Below, piece after piece: positions 23,160-35,967 of a DNA stretch of 64,000 nt; the stretch's first letter is position 1; every line of letters begins with the position of its first letter. The notes beneath the pieces were generated by a model, which ran no database searches, was not told the origin of the DNA, and saw nothing but the letters and a program-made list of their open reading frames with translations. The stretch is taken from positions 22,735,820-22,799,819 of the forward strand of contig OY727096.1 in NCBI GenBank assembly GCA_963402885.1. Reading direction: 5' to 3'. Made by a program: the position numbers and the translations under genes. This stretch comes from Antedon bifida. Taxonomy: Eukaryota > Echinodermata > Crinoidea > Comatulida > Antedonidae.

Positions 23160-24293
23160 TCATCTTTGATGTTGTTCTTCAAATGCTTTATTGATTATTG
23201 TATAAACTCCATTACTTGTCATTGGATTACTACTGTGGTCATGTTCATATGGTTTCAATGCGTCTTTCATTGGTTCTCTGGTTTGCTCCATTTGATACTT
23301 TACACTGTGGGATGGTATAGCCTGGTCTTCAAGTTTATCTAATACAGAAAAGTTTACAATGCAGTGATCTTTAATGTCATCATTACGATCAATCATTAAA
23401 TTGGAGAATCGTTTTCCCCATTTGATTTCAGATGGAACATACGATGTTCGTGCCTGGCACTGTAACCCGGTCTGTTCAACCAGACCTTCTAATAGCAGAA
23501 TTATCTCAAATTTTGCTCTAGATAAATCTGTTTTAGAAATGTTATAGAGTGGACTTTGCTGGTCGATGTAATGGCAGATGATCAAAGGCCATGCCAGGTA
23601 AAGGTAACGACTCAAAGCTTCAGTTTCTGATTTCAGATTCAGGTCATATGAATAAAAAGGAATATATTCTCCTTCTAATGTTGTTCGTGAACAAACAAAC
23701 TTGGCTTGAATTGTCACATTGGAAAGATGTGTTGGCCTGGTGTCAGCCACAAGAAACATCAGACATAAACGGCCATCTCTTTTTGCAATACAGGCTGTAT
23801 CACTGAATTTCAATGTTACTGCTCGTTTCTTTGGTCTTGCAACTTTGGTAAAAATTAAACCAAATAGAATTGCGTTGATAAAGCAGCTGAAAACCGATTG
23901 GATTACAACAACTACAGGAGCTAGCGGACAGCCATCTGAAATAACTCTGTAGCCATAACCAATTGTAGTCTGTGTCTCTAACGAGAACAGAAATGCTGTT
24001 AGAAAACTGTCTAGATGATATACACAAGGTATATATGAATTAAGATCAGTAAGGTTGTTTGTTGTGTAGCCTATGTCACCATTAACGCTTGCCATAGTGT
24101 ACCATATTACTGCAAATAACATCCAACTAACCAAGTAACAACATGCAAAAAATAAAATTAAAATTCTCCATCTTGCCTCACACAATGTTGTGAAGATATC
24201 TTTACAAAAACTTTTTGTGTTATGTAGATTTTTGTAGACAACGTGACAATGTCCATTTTTATCAACAAGTCGTGACAATTTTGGTTTTCCCAT
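23160..24293 (-). CDS. KCNJ-like: Kir channel, 377 aa, Asn at rectification site
   Basis: A complete Kir subunit with an unusually short N-tail: RLVDKNGHCHV already starts at residue 8. The slide helix is at 32-43, M1 at about 44-66, a sequon NLT at 80-82, the filter TIGYG at 110-114 and M2 at about 124-149. Asn140 occupies the Kir2.1 D172 position; in the family Asn gives weak or intermediate rectification (Kir1.1, some Kir3). ARPKKR (152-157) keeps the PIP2 cluster. The C-domain is most like that of the neighbouring 472-aa channel (VEQTGL.CQARTSY.PSEIKWG), so the two are probably a local duplicate pair. The start is firm: an in-frame TAA lies three codons upstream. Just before it is an acceptor (TTGATTATCCAG, ending at 24311), and a strong minus-strand donor CAAAG|GTAAGT is at 25486, which suggests a 1.2-kb 5' UTR intron. 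Confidence 0.96.
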   Translation of the reverse strand: MGKPKLSRLVDKNGHCHVVYKNLHNTKSFCKDIFTTLCEARWRILILFFACCYLVSWMLFAVIWYTMASVNGDIGYTTNNLTDLNSYIPCVYHLDSFLTAFLFSLETQTTIGYGYRVISDGCPLAPVVVVIQSVFSCFINAILFGLIFTKVARPKKRAVTLKFSDTACIAKRDGRLCLMFLVADTRPTHLSNVTIQAKFVCSRTTLEGEYIPFYSYDLNLKSETEALSRYLYLAWPLIICHYIDQQSPLYNISKTDLSRAKFEIILLLEGLVEQTGLQCQARTSYVPSEIKWGKRFSNLMIDRNDDIKDHCIVNFSVLDKLEDQAIPSHSVKYQMEQTREPMKDALKPYEHDHSSNPMTSNGVYTIINKAFEEQHQR

Positions 24294-26770
24294 GATTGAT
24301 TATCTAACTACTGGATAATCAATGTAATCAAGAAAGCGTGTTTGGAAGCTAAGGAAACTTAGTAGACTTGGAGTTGCAGAAGTGTTTTTTATTCACTTGG
24401 CAGTTTGTTAACATCAAGTACAAGTATATTCTTATCCTCTCCTACAGTACAGTGTATTCAATCCATTCATGAGTAAATTGTAGCTTCTCTGTACAGTACA
24501 TATAGTTCCAAGTCATGTTAAATCAAATAACAAATAAACCATATGAAAGGCAGTTTTCAATAACGATCAACAAGTCAAGGTTCCAATTATAACATACAAC
24601 AAACAAATAAACTTGTTTTTTGCTACTATTCAAACTTATATCAGATATAAAGAAAGTTTCCTTTTCCTAAAGAAGTTATAAATCCATAATATTTGATATA
24701 ATATAAACAGTTGACGTTTCACTGTGTATGTCCTTTTCGAAGAGTTACTTTGCACAAAATGAAGTTGCTTATGTCACTGGTTTGAACTTAAACTCATGGA
24801 ACTGATTCTATTGTTTGACATTTTTAAACACCTTTATTCTTGTCCAAGCTGTGGAAATCTGCTTCACAATAGGAAAGTAAACGCTATTTTACATTGTACG
24901 CCTGACTGAGTTTGTTTGCTCCTACTTGTTAGAGTCTTTGATCTGCCACCCTCTGTGTCAGCTTTGCAACTGTAAACTTCATAGTAGGGTGTGTTTTTGA
25001 TTGGATCTTAAATTAAACTTTAAATAGTTGATTGGTTATTCCATGGTTGTTATATTGTAAAGGTTAAAACTCATGTTTGCATTTTCAGTTTATGCAATTG
25101 GTTGGTTTAAACTTGCTTTTATTAGGAGTTTTCATTGTGTAAAGGTTACACTTGTTGAACTTTCATGGAAAAATATGTAGACACTTGGTTTATGCCTCCC
25201 TTAGGTATTAACAAGATTTTGAATTTAGGTAATAGGTTATTCAAATATAATTCACTACATATTTTAATTTTAATACAATGTAAAGACCTTGATTTATTTT
25301 TAAATGCAAACCTGTTGATTCTAAAGTTTGATCTCATTCATCGATTCTAGTCTCTGCCTCCTTACTTAGTATTTATTAGTAACATTTTCTATTTAAATGA
25401 CATAATTAATCTCACATAAATTGGTGAAAACTGTTTGGATAAAGTTATATGGCAATGTAATTTATATAATAAATAGAATACTTACCTTTGTTACAGTTGC
25501 TTCTGTGTAATTAAACCACGTCAGTCAAGTGTGTTACAAAAATATTGAAATAATCTTTCGTGGAAGCAGTGTTAATTTTGGTGGTGTAGAAAATAGATTT
25601 GTAGATTTAACATAGTAAAAATAGATCAACAGCAAAAAAAAACAAAAATGGTTGATAATGGTTAATTTTTAGCTGTTTATCTGTTGGTTGTGTGAAACAA
25701 AAAAAAAGATGTGTATTAATTCAAATAATGGAAAAAAAATTTGATTTGTAAACATTATTTGGTTGTTTACTCCAGTTAAAATAGAAAACAAGTAACTTTC
25801 TGACTATACAGTGTTCACTTTTTGAGTGATTGTGCAAAATTGTTTTGCGAGTGAATTTTGTAACAATCTGATGCTGCCTTAGGCATTGTATTGTCCCTTG
25901 ATATTCAAAAGTATGCAAACAATCTTACATATAGACATAGTTGGTAGCTCCCGCCAATATTATTACACATGAACAAAGCCAATATTTAGCTCACTGGACT
26001 CATTAAAAACCACCTTTTATAATTTTCCACTAAATTAGATAAAAAAGAAATGTGGTCGCCATGGCCAGGGACATGTGTTCATGAATAGGGACACTGTACT
26101 TTATAGGTACAGTATTATAGTATTATTTTTTTGTGCATTTATTGTCTGACAGTATAATTACTTAGTTTTATACATTTACAATGAAAAAATGAATTAAGAA
26201 TTTAATAAAAAGAAAAACTGTATTATACAATTCCATTGGTAAATTTTACTTTATTTTTGTGCTCGCATTATACAATACTATTTGATTACTTAACTATGAC
26301 AATTACTAAAACTGTTACAATTAAATGTTACATTATGTAGCTTGTTTTTCTCATGTTTTTCTTCTTAATTAATATTGATTAAAATAAGACTAAAAGCAAA
26401 AAAAAAAATCTTATTTACATAAAAAGTTTATCTCAGTTTCCACATATTTCTGATACTAGTAATAATAATACTAAGAATTGATTATTGACTTAAACTAACA
26501 GCAAAAGATAATGTTTTGTTTAAAATTAATTAAAATACATTGAGCTATACAGCTGAACCAAACAATAATAACAACAAGTACATATTTGATTAATTAAAAA
26601 CATAAACAGGCAGCATTGTTACATATTGATAAACAGAGGGAGTTACAACTCCCTGATACATACACTTATTTTTCAAAGCAATCATTTTTTTCCAATGTTT
26701 TTCAGAATATCAAATTTAACTACTATGTTCATATAATAATTGATTTTCCACATTCCTTTGCAAGAATAAA
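24294..26770. other. 5' region of the 377-aa Kir gene and 3' flank of the Myb/SANT gene
   Basis: It contains the inferred 5' UTR intron (24311-25485) and candidate first exon (ending 25486) of the channel gene. A minus-strand AATAAA at 26250-26255, about 515 bp past the Myb/SANT stop, is a possible polyadenylation signal. The rest is AT-rich with no gene seen. Confidence 0.4.
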
Positions 26771-28766
26771 TTAGTAATAATCTGGTGGAAGATCATATCC
26801 AGCCTGAATACATTCTTGCTCTAATGACCACTGTTTTAGCATAAGTACTCTTAATTTACGCTTGTGAATCTGCATCTTAATATTATGCTCTTCCTGTGCC
26901 ATCTTTAACATATCTTCATTCATTTCTTTGTTGAAAGATCTGTTTTCTGGTACTTCCATAATTGGTGCCGCAGATGCACTATGAGATGGATGGTTGCAGT
27001 AAACATCTGATAATGGTCTTTTTCGCTGGAAACTCATATTCTTGGTTGCTGTTTCTTCAAAGACTTCAAGGTTGGATTCATTCAATGTATTCCTAACCCT
27101 CCAGGCATTCTGACTTCTAACTTGTTGAGGAGGAGGAGGAGGAATATCATCACATGGCAATTCTGACTGTTCCTGTACAGTTTGCCGGGAGTTGCCTAGA
27201 GCTCGTTCTCGACGGGCTAAGAAGTTTCTTGAACGCCTGTGTCTCATTCCTTGGTAATACTTTGATTGTCGTCTATCAAATGTGTTTACTGCTGCTTTTG
27301 ATCTCAGTTTTCTCTTTTGTACAACATTTCTAGAGTCTAGCGAGGTTTGTCTTTGACTTCTTGATGTAGGCCTACTTGGGTTTATTAGTTGGTCATCAGT
27401 TAATCTATCCTCCTGTATTGAAACAAACTCAGATTCATGATTGCCTGATCTAAATCCAGATGCATGACCTTGACTCGGCCTAAATCCAGTTGACATCATA
27501 GTTTTGTCTTGTTCTTGTCGTATTGGAATATATCCCAAGCTTTCGCTTTGTTGCCCAGAAGACCCACGTCTTGATCTACTATCGGAAAAATTTCTTGCTG
27601 TGGAACGCATACTTCTTTCTGATTGGGGCCTATTTTCTAAATATGGCCTTATGTCTTCGCTGCTACGTTGGAATGACATTTGATCCTGGTGGTGGTGTAT
27701 TTGAAACGAATCTTCCTGATTGGTTTCAATTTGGCTATCATACATATCTTCATCCATATCATTAGTATCCTCTGGTATCTCAAGACTTCTGCGTGATTCA
27801 GATTGTAATGATTCTACCATCATAATCTTTGGCATCACATCTTTTCTGACTTGTGATGTTCTAGTATCGGATGATTCGTCACCTATATTCCTGTACCAAA
27901 ATAAAAAAACTAATTAAGAGTTTAGGTACTTAAGTATAGTAAGTTTTAAGTTAGGCAGGATGTAATGACAAACTTATAAATTGATGGCACAGTTTAATCA
28001 TAAACACTTATGTATTTCCTCTAACGTGAAAGACAAAATAGGCACTAAGGTAGCCTAAAGTAGTAGGCCTACCATCAGTGCAATCATGGAGGTATACCTC
28101 CATGGTGCAATAATGAATAATTGCTAGTATAGTATGTAATTAATTAATTTAAATAACTTACTCAGACAGATCTTTATTTTCTGCTTCATCTTCAATCCAT
28201 TCTTTTTTAATCCTGATGACATCATTATTTTCGGCCAACTCATTAGTATTTTCATCAGTTTCTACAACTAAAAGCTCTGGCGAATTTGCAGAATGCATCT
28301 GGTCATAAGAACTTGCTTCTGATTGCTGTGGCCATTCTCTGGTGTCAGTTTGACCTTTGTACATTGAGCCATGTGGAGTGTTACCTTCTTGCTGTACCAT
28401 AAACTCCCATGCTAGTTTGCTGACTATATTTGGAATCGGTTTCTTTTTTTCCAACCATTTTGGTTTTGTTAGGTGTTTTTTATTTGAAGATAAGGGTGTA
28501 GACTGTGGCGCATATATACATCGGGCTTTATCACGGATACGCTTCCAACAAGATCTTAAATCGGAAGGATCACGAGGTGTTTTACTTGGAAAATGACTCT
28601 CGAATGCATTTGAAATTTCACTCCATCCATTTAAAGATTTTGTAAGGTCAGTACCATATGGATCAAATTCATCGTGAAGAGATTTATGTTCCTTAATGTA
28701 GTTGACTAAAAACAGTTTTTCATCCAATGAAAAATTTGGTTTTCTACGCATTCCATCCATTGTCAT
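26771..28766 (-). CDS. Myb/SANT-like DNA-binding protein, 2 exons, 574 aa
   Basis: Exon 1 is 28162-28766 and exon 2 is 26771-27890. The 271-bp intron has GT-AG ends (TGA|GTAAGT and GGTACAG|G), and joining it keeps the frame (GA + G). The N-terminus (about residues 8-90) is a Myb/SANT-like helical domain: FSLDEKLFLVNYIKEHK, then GWSEISNAFESHFPSKTP and LRSCWKRIRDKAR, the three-helix pattern of the FSBP/MSANTD-type regulators (Myb_DNA-bind_5-like). The middle is disordered, rich in Ser, Arg and Gln, with a PPPPPQQ run. The C-terminus is a charged helix (EEHNIKMQIHKRKLRVLMLK) that could form a coiled coil. A DNA-binding regulator is likely, but the target is unknown. The start is the first of two close ATGs. 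It is unrelated to the Kir genes on either side. Confidence 0.85.
28078..28111. repeat. Perfect 20-bp palindrome flanked by 7-bp direct repeats
   Basis: CATGGAGGTATACCTCCATG (28085-28104) is its own reverse complement and is bounded on both sides by GTGCAAT (28078-28084 and 28105-28111). The arrangement is that of a tiny insertion with a target-site duplication. It lies inside the intron of the Myb/SANT gene and shares the core GGTATACC with the palindrome at 4483-4514. Confidence 0.85.
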
Positions 28767-29903
28767 TTTTTAAATAAAAATGAATCTCCAAGTTCTGATA
28801 AAATGCCTTCTTTACCTAAATAATTTAAATTGTCTGTTCAACAAAGCAATTCGGATTATCAGTGATGGTACTCGGCTAAGGTAACTAGGCCCAATGTAAC
28901 TAGAAATGTTAGGCCACTATTCTGTACAACTTATTCAACTGAGAGCTGACTAAGTCCACACTTAAACTGTATTTCCTCTGCTAGTGTAGAATAGACAATC
29001 AAAATAGGTACTAAGGTAGCCTAGGCCTACCACAGCAATATAGCACAATAATAATAGAAAGCAAAGGTTGATTTACATTTAGTCAATCTTGATCCTTGTA
29101 AATTGATGATAAGTAATCAATGTAGCAAATTTTTAGTACTTTTCTAGTCAGTAAATTGAATCATTTTCTATGTTGAAACTAGACAGCCTTTGTGTGTGTG
29201 AGTAGCTTTTTGTCATGCATGGATGCACAATGCCTATTACTGCCTCAACTGACCTCGCATAGGCATGACTATAATTTATACAGATTAGGCTATGTGTATA
29301 GCCATATTCAAGTACATTGGTATATTCAGACATCATTAGCTTTACCGCACCGATAATAATTTTACATACAGTAGCTTACTGTATTATGATAATAATATCA
29401 CATCAAGCAAATGAATTACACATCATGGCCTCATTGGCTAAATTATTAATAGGCTATATCTATATTATTAATATCTATATGATTATTATATTTTAACTCC
29501 TGAACATAAATTTTTCCTGGCAATTATTTATGTTCCCCATTTACAGGGTATTTCAGGGGAAAATAAAGGATTATTTTTTGAGAGTTGGGTTTGGAACAGA
29601 AAGTAGAGTGACCAAATTAGGCTGGGGCCAGGTGGGATCCCAGGGGTAGGGAGCAGGTGGGGCCCAGGGACCGGATGTGCGTCAATGATAAATTCAACTC
29701 AATTCAATTTCAGTATAATACCAAAATGTAAAAAATCCTTGGGGGTCACTCTTAAATATTTCCGTATGGTGTGCCACATCAGGGTTTATTTTCGTGGGCC
29801 TAAGTAGCACAAGTGTGGAAAAATACGAGGAGGTGAAGCATTTCTGGGGTATATTATCAAGGATTTGGTAGCACAAGTGTGGGAAATGACGGCTGAAATC
29901 ACT

Positions 29904-30184
29904 GTATATCCTCGGGTATAATCCCATCCCATTATAGAACACAAAATTGGGCTGACTTTAGAAGGGTGGGACTATACCCGGGGAAACCCTGGTTCAGGGA
30001 AAAAATGATTGGTAAGGATTTCTTGTAAAAACTCATCTAAGCTGGCTAGAGAGAGGCCTACATCCAGACTGGGCCAAAAGTCAATACTGGGACTATACCT
30101 GGGCATGTGGTTGTTTGTGAAATCAGACATAAAGTAAGGGGTGGGATTAGACATGAAGTGGTTAAGTTATACCCGAGGATATAC
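29904..30184. mobile_element. Putative noncoding element with 18-bp inverted termini
   Basis: GTATATCCTCGGGTATAA at 29904-29921 is the exact reverse complement of 30167-30184. The interior is GC-richer than its surroundings and repeats GGGACTATACC-like words (GGGACTATACCCGGGG and GGGACTATACCTGGGC). GTAGCACAAGTGTGG occurs twice just outside (about 29802 and 29869). There is no coding frame and no clear target duplication, so element status is inferred from the termini only. Confidence 0.5.
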
Positions 30185-31260
30185 TGGCCCGTCCCATGTC
30201 ATGATTTATCGCACAATTTTAGCCTGGAATTGTATCTATACTGGATGCTATAGCCCATATCGCTAGAAGGGTCCTACCTTTGAATCAATGAAAACTAGTC
30301 GCCAATGTTATCGCAAACCCCCGTAGCGAACGGTTCCTCATCGCCAGGGATCAGTAAAAATATTGCGCCCTCCCTGGCATGGCCTTTTTCCTGTCATCTT
30401 GGTAGTTCAAAGTTCATAGTATTTTTCATGTCTTGAAGTGTCTGCTACACCTCCCCGTTTGATTATGCAAGACACCTTATTATATGAATTTAGAGATGCG
30501 ACTAGGTTTATTAAACGTTAAACATCACCAAACAAATGTTAACTCATTATTAGAATAAATGCCATTTTATCCTTTAAAAATATGATAAAAAGTACTAATT
30601 AATAATTTTAGTGGAAAGCAGTTGTATAACCCCTCCTTTGGGACACTCCTATTAAGGGGACAATTTCTGGAAACTATGTTTTAATACTATTTCTAACATT
30701 TTCCACCATGAAAGTATAAAATATATTTAAAGAAGCTGCTTATAAATAAATAGTAGCATGGTTTTGAATAAATATCTTTTCATAAAAAAAATATAAAAGA
30801 AACATGGCAAACATAAGTAATTTTTTTATGGCCAATATCCTGTTATTTCATGGTTTATAGGTTTCAAACTTTTTACCATCATATACAGTATATATTGTTA
30901 GGGTGTTTACCAGTTCTTTCAAGTTTATTCCAGTGCCTTAATTATTACCATGTGAATGTCATTGGACTTTATTGGAAAAAAAAGTTGTTTTTGAATAATT
31001 TTTACATTTTCGGTGTTTTTCATGCAAAATGCTGAAATTAAATGATATGCACAGTAAAGAGGTGAGAGACTCAACAGGTGTTTATTGGTGTTATTAGATA
31101 GTGTTAAAATAATTGATCATCCACAATACTCAGGAAGTTGATTACAATACAAAAGTGATAGAAACTCTCTGTTTACAACCGCCTAACAAAAGTTTGCACC
31201 CGTCACTTACAACGTCATGTTGCAAAGATTATGATGTAACTCTATGCGTGAAACTATCAG

Positions 31261-31410
31261 CTATTTAGGGTTCCACTTGCCAGCTCAAGGCCTTTGGAAA
31301 AATGAACCGATAAATTGGTTTAATTTGTTCCCTGCATCATACCTCATTTAACTATTGTTTTGAAATTATTGGCTATTTAGGGTTCCACTTGCCAGCTCAA
31401 GGCCGTTTGT
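31261..31410. repeat. Partial 112-bp tandem repeat
   Basis: CTATTTAGGGTTCCACTTGC starts at 31261 and again at 31373; similarity runs about 35-50 bp before fading. It is noncoding. Confidence 0.75.
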
Positions 31411-31649
31411 AAAATGAACTGACAAAGCATAACAAAAGTTTAATTTGTTTCATTTGCGTCACATTTGAATTGTTTTTTACTTATAAATTTACTGATCAAT
31501 AAACTGGTGACAAATAATGTATTTGCCATATATGGTCAGTGAATGGAGATACCAATTTCAATAAATCCTATTCAATTCAATGTTTTTTGCATAAATAAAA
31601 TATACATACTTTAAACATGTTTGAGATTTCAAGGGGAATTACAGATCTC

Positions 31650-31735
31650 ACCACCACCACCAATACCACTAACACTACCATCACCACCACCATCACCACG
31701 ACCGCCACCAACACCACCATCATCACTACAACCAC
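31650..31735. repeat. Degenerate (ACC/ATC)n microsatellite
   Basis: Imperfect CACCAC/CATCAC/CACTAC trinucleotides. The Thr-rich ORF crossing it is a by-product of the repeat, not a gene. Confidence 0.85.
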
Positions 31736-32624
31736 CAATATTATTTTGGTAAAATTTCATCTTTCATCTTCAGATTTTAATAACATGACATGTCAAGTAT
31801 GTTGCAGCTTAGCAGTCACTAAGATCCTTTCAATTAAAATTAATTTTTATTCAATTTTGGATCCAATATTTGGTGAAGTGAGTAAGTACTCACTAAATAT
31901 GTGACATTAAAAAGTAACTATTGTCCTATTGGAGTTTATTGTTCGGGAGGCTTTTTAGAGGGGCGTTAATTTTTTTGGGTGTAATATGGTAACATGTATA
32001 ATCAAATAAATTTTCCCTACATATGAACAAATACAACACAATTAATATCAAGAAGTGATGATACAGTAACTTTTCTATCAAAATTCCTTGTCAATTGTAA
32101 ATCAAAAATTTATTTGGATTTTACTACATATTATAAATGAGTTATAATACAATACTGTGTGTATATGCATGGGGGGTGGTGTTTTTATTCAAGAGAGGCC
32201 TTTATTCATAGTGGGGCATTTATTTCAAATAAATACAGTGTGCTGTAATATTTTTTTGGACAATTCTAACATTGCAATAGGCTGATTAAAAAACTATGAA
32301 ATCTGGCTATTGATTACAATTTAATCAATGTATATATGGCACAATTGCTAGTTGAGGTCATCAACACATTGAACAAATACCATATAAGTTTAAAATAATA
32401 CTAGATTAGTATTGCCAATATTCCTCCCACAGACTTTCACACCTCTATCGTTATTAATTCAATATTGGGCTTTCCCATGATGTTTTTTGTTTTCTTTGTT
32501 TGGTTTGTTTGTGTGGAGTATATCTGTACACCGTTTCTTAAAAATCATTTACATAATAAATATTAAATCCATATCAGACCTAAGTTTCTACAGTAGGCTT
32601 CTGTAGAATCTTTAAATTAAGTGA

Positions 32625-32741
32625 GGAGGGCTCACTTCAAACAACTGAATGGTGTGAATGCGAATAAAACACTGAGGGCTCACTTTATAAATTACGGACT
32701 TCAAACAACTGAATGGTGTGAATGAAACACAGAGGGCTCAC
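32625..32741. repeat. Local duplication with GAGGGCTCACTT units
   Basis: GAGGGCTCACTT occurs three times, alternating with two copies of TTCAAACAACTGAATGGTGT. It is a short, recent tandem rearrangement in noncoding DNA. Confidence 0.7.
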
Positions 32742-33659
32742 TTGCTCATTGCTCATGTTGTTTTTCAACCTCTGGTTGCTTTGTTATTTTGTAAAATAAT
32801 CACAGAAATATCTACAGTACTTCATTTTAAAGAAGTACACATTTTTTATTATAGTCTGGTTTATTCAATAAAACTACAATTATGATATATAATGATAAAA
32901 ACTTATTATTAATTTAGCGACTTAGTTTCAGGGAATACCCTATTTTTTTTAAAGCATAATATTAATATTCTGTTTTTGTAAATAATTAATGAGTTTGAAC
33001 GCCAACGTAATCACAGTTTTAAAAAAATGATTCACTATGGAGAGGGACCACAGAATATGGCTGCATCACCTATCATTGAATATGTGAAGTCACGTGTTGC
33101 AGTATGTTGAGAATGTCCATATGTTCCTCGTATTCAAAAAAAAAAATTTTAGGTATTTGATTTTATAAAAAAATTACATCAAAACGGTATTATACTGTGC
33201 TTAACAAATAGATATGCTCCACTAGTGAATTATGCATTACAAGCCCTTTTTTACATCACCAATTCTTTTCATTATTGATTGACAATCAAACTCAAAGCAT
33301 CAATTTGTCCTTAGTCTTGTAAGAAGCTTAACCTACATTTAACTAATTGACATGCTCATTTAATATTTATAAATTGTTGTTGTATATATGACAACTTTAA
33401 ACAACATCACGATATATAAACAAGACAATAATGTGACCTAATCAATTGTTAAAATTGAATAGAATTTTAGAAATGAATTAAAGATAGGTAGCTAGTATGT
33501 TTGTGATATCTTTGTTTAATTATAAGGTTAAACGAAAATTGAAATATACTGTATGACATTGTTGTAATAGAGTTTATTCCTCATGTTTTTACTTGATTTA
33601 AAGTCTGAGGAAATGAGATTGAATAAACTATCAAAAAACATATTTTGCAACAAAGATCT

Positions 33660-33684
33660 GATAATAATAATAATAATAATAATA
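33660..33684. repeat. (AAT)n microsatellite
   Basis: About eight consecutive AAT units. Confidence 0.85.
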
Positions 33685-35967
33685 CCGTAGTAAAATAATA
33701 AACCAATTTTAGAATATCCACTGAATAATTTCAAATAAAATAATGCTATTACTGTATTAGATATAAAGAGACAGAACATAATAATTTTGAGAATTGGAAG
33801 TTTCAATCTATTTGATTATTTTCAAGAATCCATTATACAGTATATAATTATAATTATATATTTACAAAAGCATGAAAGCACATCAGTCACTCATTGCTTA
33901 ATTCAAATATTGTCATGCTTTTGATGACAATTTTGTAAATACTTTATGGAAAAAAATGAGTCATGTTCTTGAAAACGGATGAAATAGATCGAAACGTTGA
34001 CTTCTCAAAGCATCTTTACTTGGAGTTATAAAGTTACACTAGTAGTATTATATGAACTGATTCCTCCACCATGGTTAAAACTTGTTATATTGCTAATGAA
34101 CTGTGACAATATTCATTGACAAATCTATGTACTAAAGTTAATGACTTGTAATCAAGTTTTAAGAAAACAACAGCAGCATTTAATGCATATCTAATGAGCA
34201 TTTTTATTTTTACCAAATTACATGATGCTGAAATCTGACAAACCATATATTACCATGCATATTAGATTTTAACTATATTATACAATGACATTTTTAAATA
34301 AAACTACCTAAAATGTATTGACATTATTGATGAATAATTTGAGCTATACATCAAATCAACAAGCCTTTTTGGACTATTCATTGTTGATTATATTATCAAC
34401 TCTGAAGAAAATAAACCAACATTTCTGAAAGTTCTGTGGTCCAAATTATTCCTACAATGAAAATGACATTTGTACCTGTAGAAAGTTAATTATAGCACTG
34501 TTCATTTCAAATAGAATATGGGTAATGATAGCCATGTGCCTTCCCTCCAAACCATTTTGTTTACGCTGTCCAATTTGATACGATAGTCTTTGTTTACCCT
34601 TTATACAAAATACTTTATTTCAGTCCATTTGTCTAATAAATAGGCCTACAAACACTGTATGCTACTATACTAGCTTATTATTATATTTTTTATATTTATA
34701 CAGTAATTTGTATGCTCAGTAAACGTATAAAATGCATAGTTAAAACTTTAAATACTGATCTTTAGTTTCCTATCTATAGGAGCATGCATTGCTGTGAAAT
34801 ATTGTGTACACATGATTTGTAAAGTACTTTTAACATTTTCTTAGACATGATTGCATCAAATATCTCTCTATAAAGTTACATTTTGTCTACTTTGACCTCA
34901 CTATCTTCTAGTTTCAGTTTCAGTTTTTATATTCTGTTACAATATTCGCTTTCTAAATATCGTACAAGGAAATCCATTCATCCAGTTAGATTAAGTCTAG
35001 AAAAAAAAAAACAAACATAGCAATTATTCTGATGGAAGATGCTAATTCCAATTAAACAGTATAACTGTGATATAGGCTACTATAGTACCAAAAGTCAAAT
35101 TGAGTGCGTTCATATATTTTGACATTCATGTTGTTTATGATTCCATAATGTTATTCAATTACTGTAACCATATCTAATAATACAATTTCAAGTTTAGCCA
35201 GCAGAACCAATTAATTAGTTAATTGTAGATGAGTGAAGGTCAGATATATCTTGTTGATGAACTGAAGAAATTAACGTAATTTAATATTGCTCCTAATTGA
35301 CTTGTGAAAATACCAGATGTGAAATATAAATTTATTGTAGGGCACGCGATGCTGTTTTTGTTTAGCCTCACGCTGTCAGAATTAAAATTTATGCTCATAG
35401 GTATCTACTTCTGAATAGTATGTTTACCCACTTCAGTAACATTGTTATTATTTATTATTCTGTACTGTTCATGTTAATATTTGTTTTTCGAAACGTGTGT
35501 TTTTAAACCAACATTTAAAAAGCATTATTGTATGTGTACGTCAATTTAAAGCAAGCAATTAATCATGGTGTACAGTAATTATGGTGTTATGAACAAATAT
35601 CTCAATCTACAGTATTGAAAGTTTTTAGAGTAGGCCTATTACTTTTATTATTATTATTACACAAAACATTTTCTCTGTTCAGAGTTCAAACTATTGACTT
35701 TCAATTTATGTATTAGGTAATAAAAATGTAATGTTATCAAAAACAGTATTTGATTGGCGCTTTTGTAATTCACACTACCATCAATAAAATTAAATTTAAG
35801 TTTGATCGTTCATTTTGTTTGAATAGGAAAGCATATTTTAGCAATCATCCAACCCGGAATATATATTAGTAACAAAGGTATTGAGTACATAGTTGAAATT
35901 TAGCTACAATTAATGTTGTTGATACTTTTATTGCAAACAAATTGGTTTCATATTTTTGGCTTACCTA

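Larger units (their letters stand above)
28767..35967. other. Gene-free interval upstream of Myb/SANT gene and 3' of the fourth Kir gene
   Basis: About 7.2 kb with no supported gene. It holds an inverted-repeat element in a GC-rich patch (29904-30184), a 112-bp tandem repeat (31261-31410), an ACC-rich microsatellite, a tandem GAGGGCTCACTT block and an (AAT)n run, all listed. The segment 28.8-29.1 kb is the likely promoter region of the Myb/SANT gene. Confidence 0.45.

Noticed and set aside
31617-31904. Thr-rich 95-aa ORF
   Set aside because: It is created by the ACC/ATC microsatellite.
33955-34030. Penelope-like element remnant (GATCGAAACGTTGACTTCTC)
   Set aside because: The short word resembles sequence linked to such elements in other genomes, and a similar word lies near 24715, but there is no coding sequence or second landmark.
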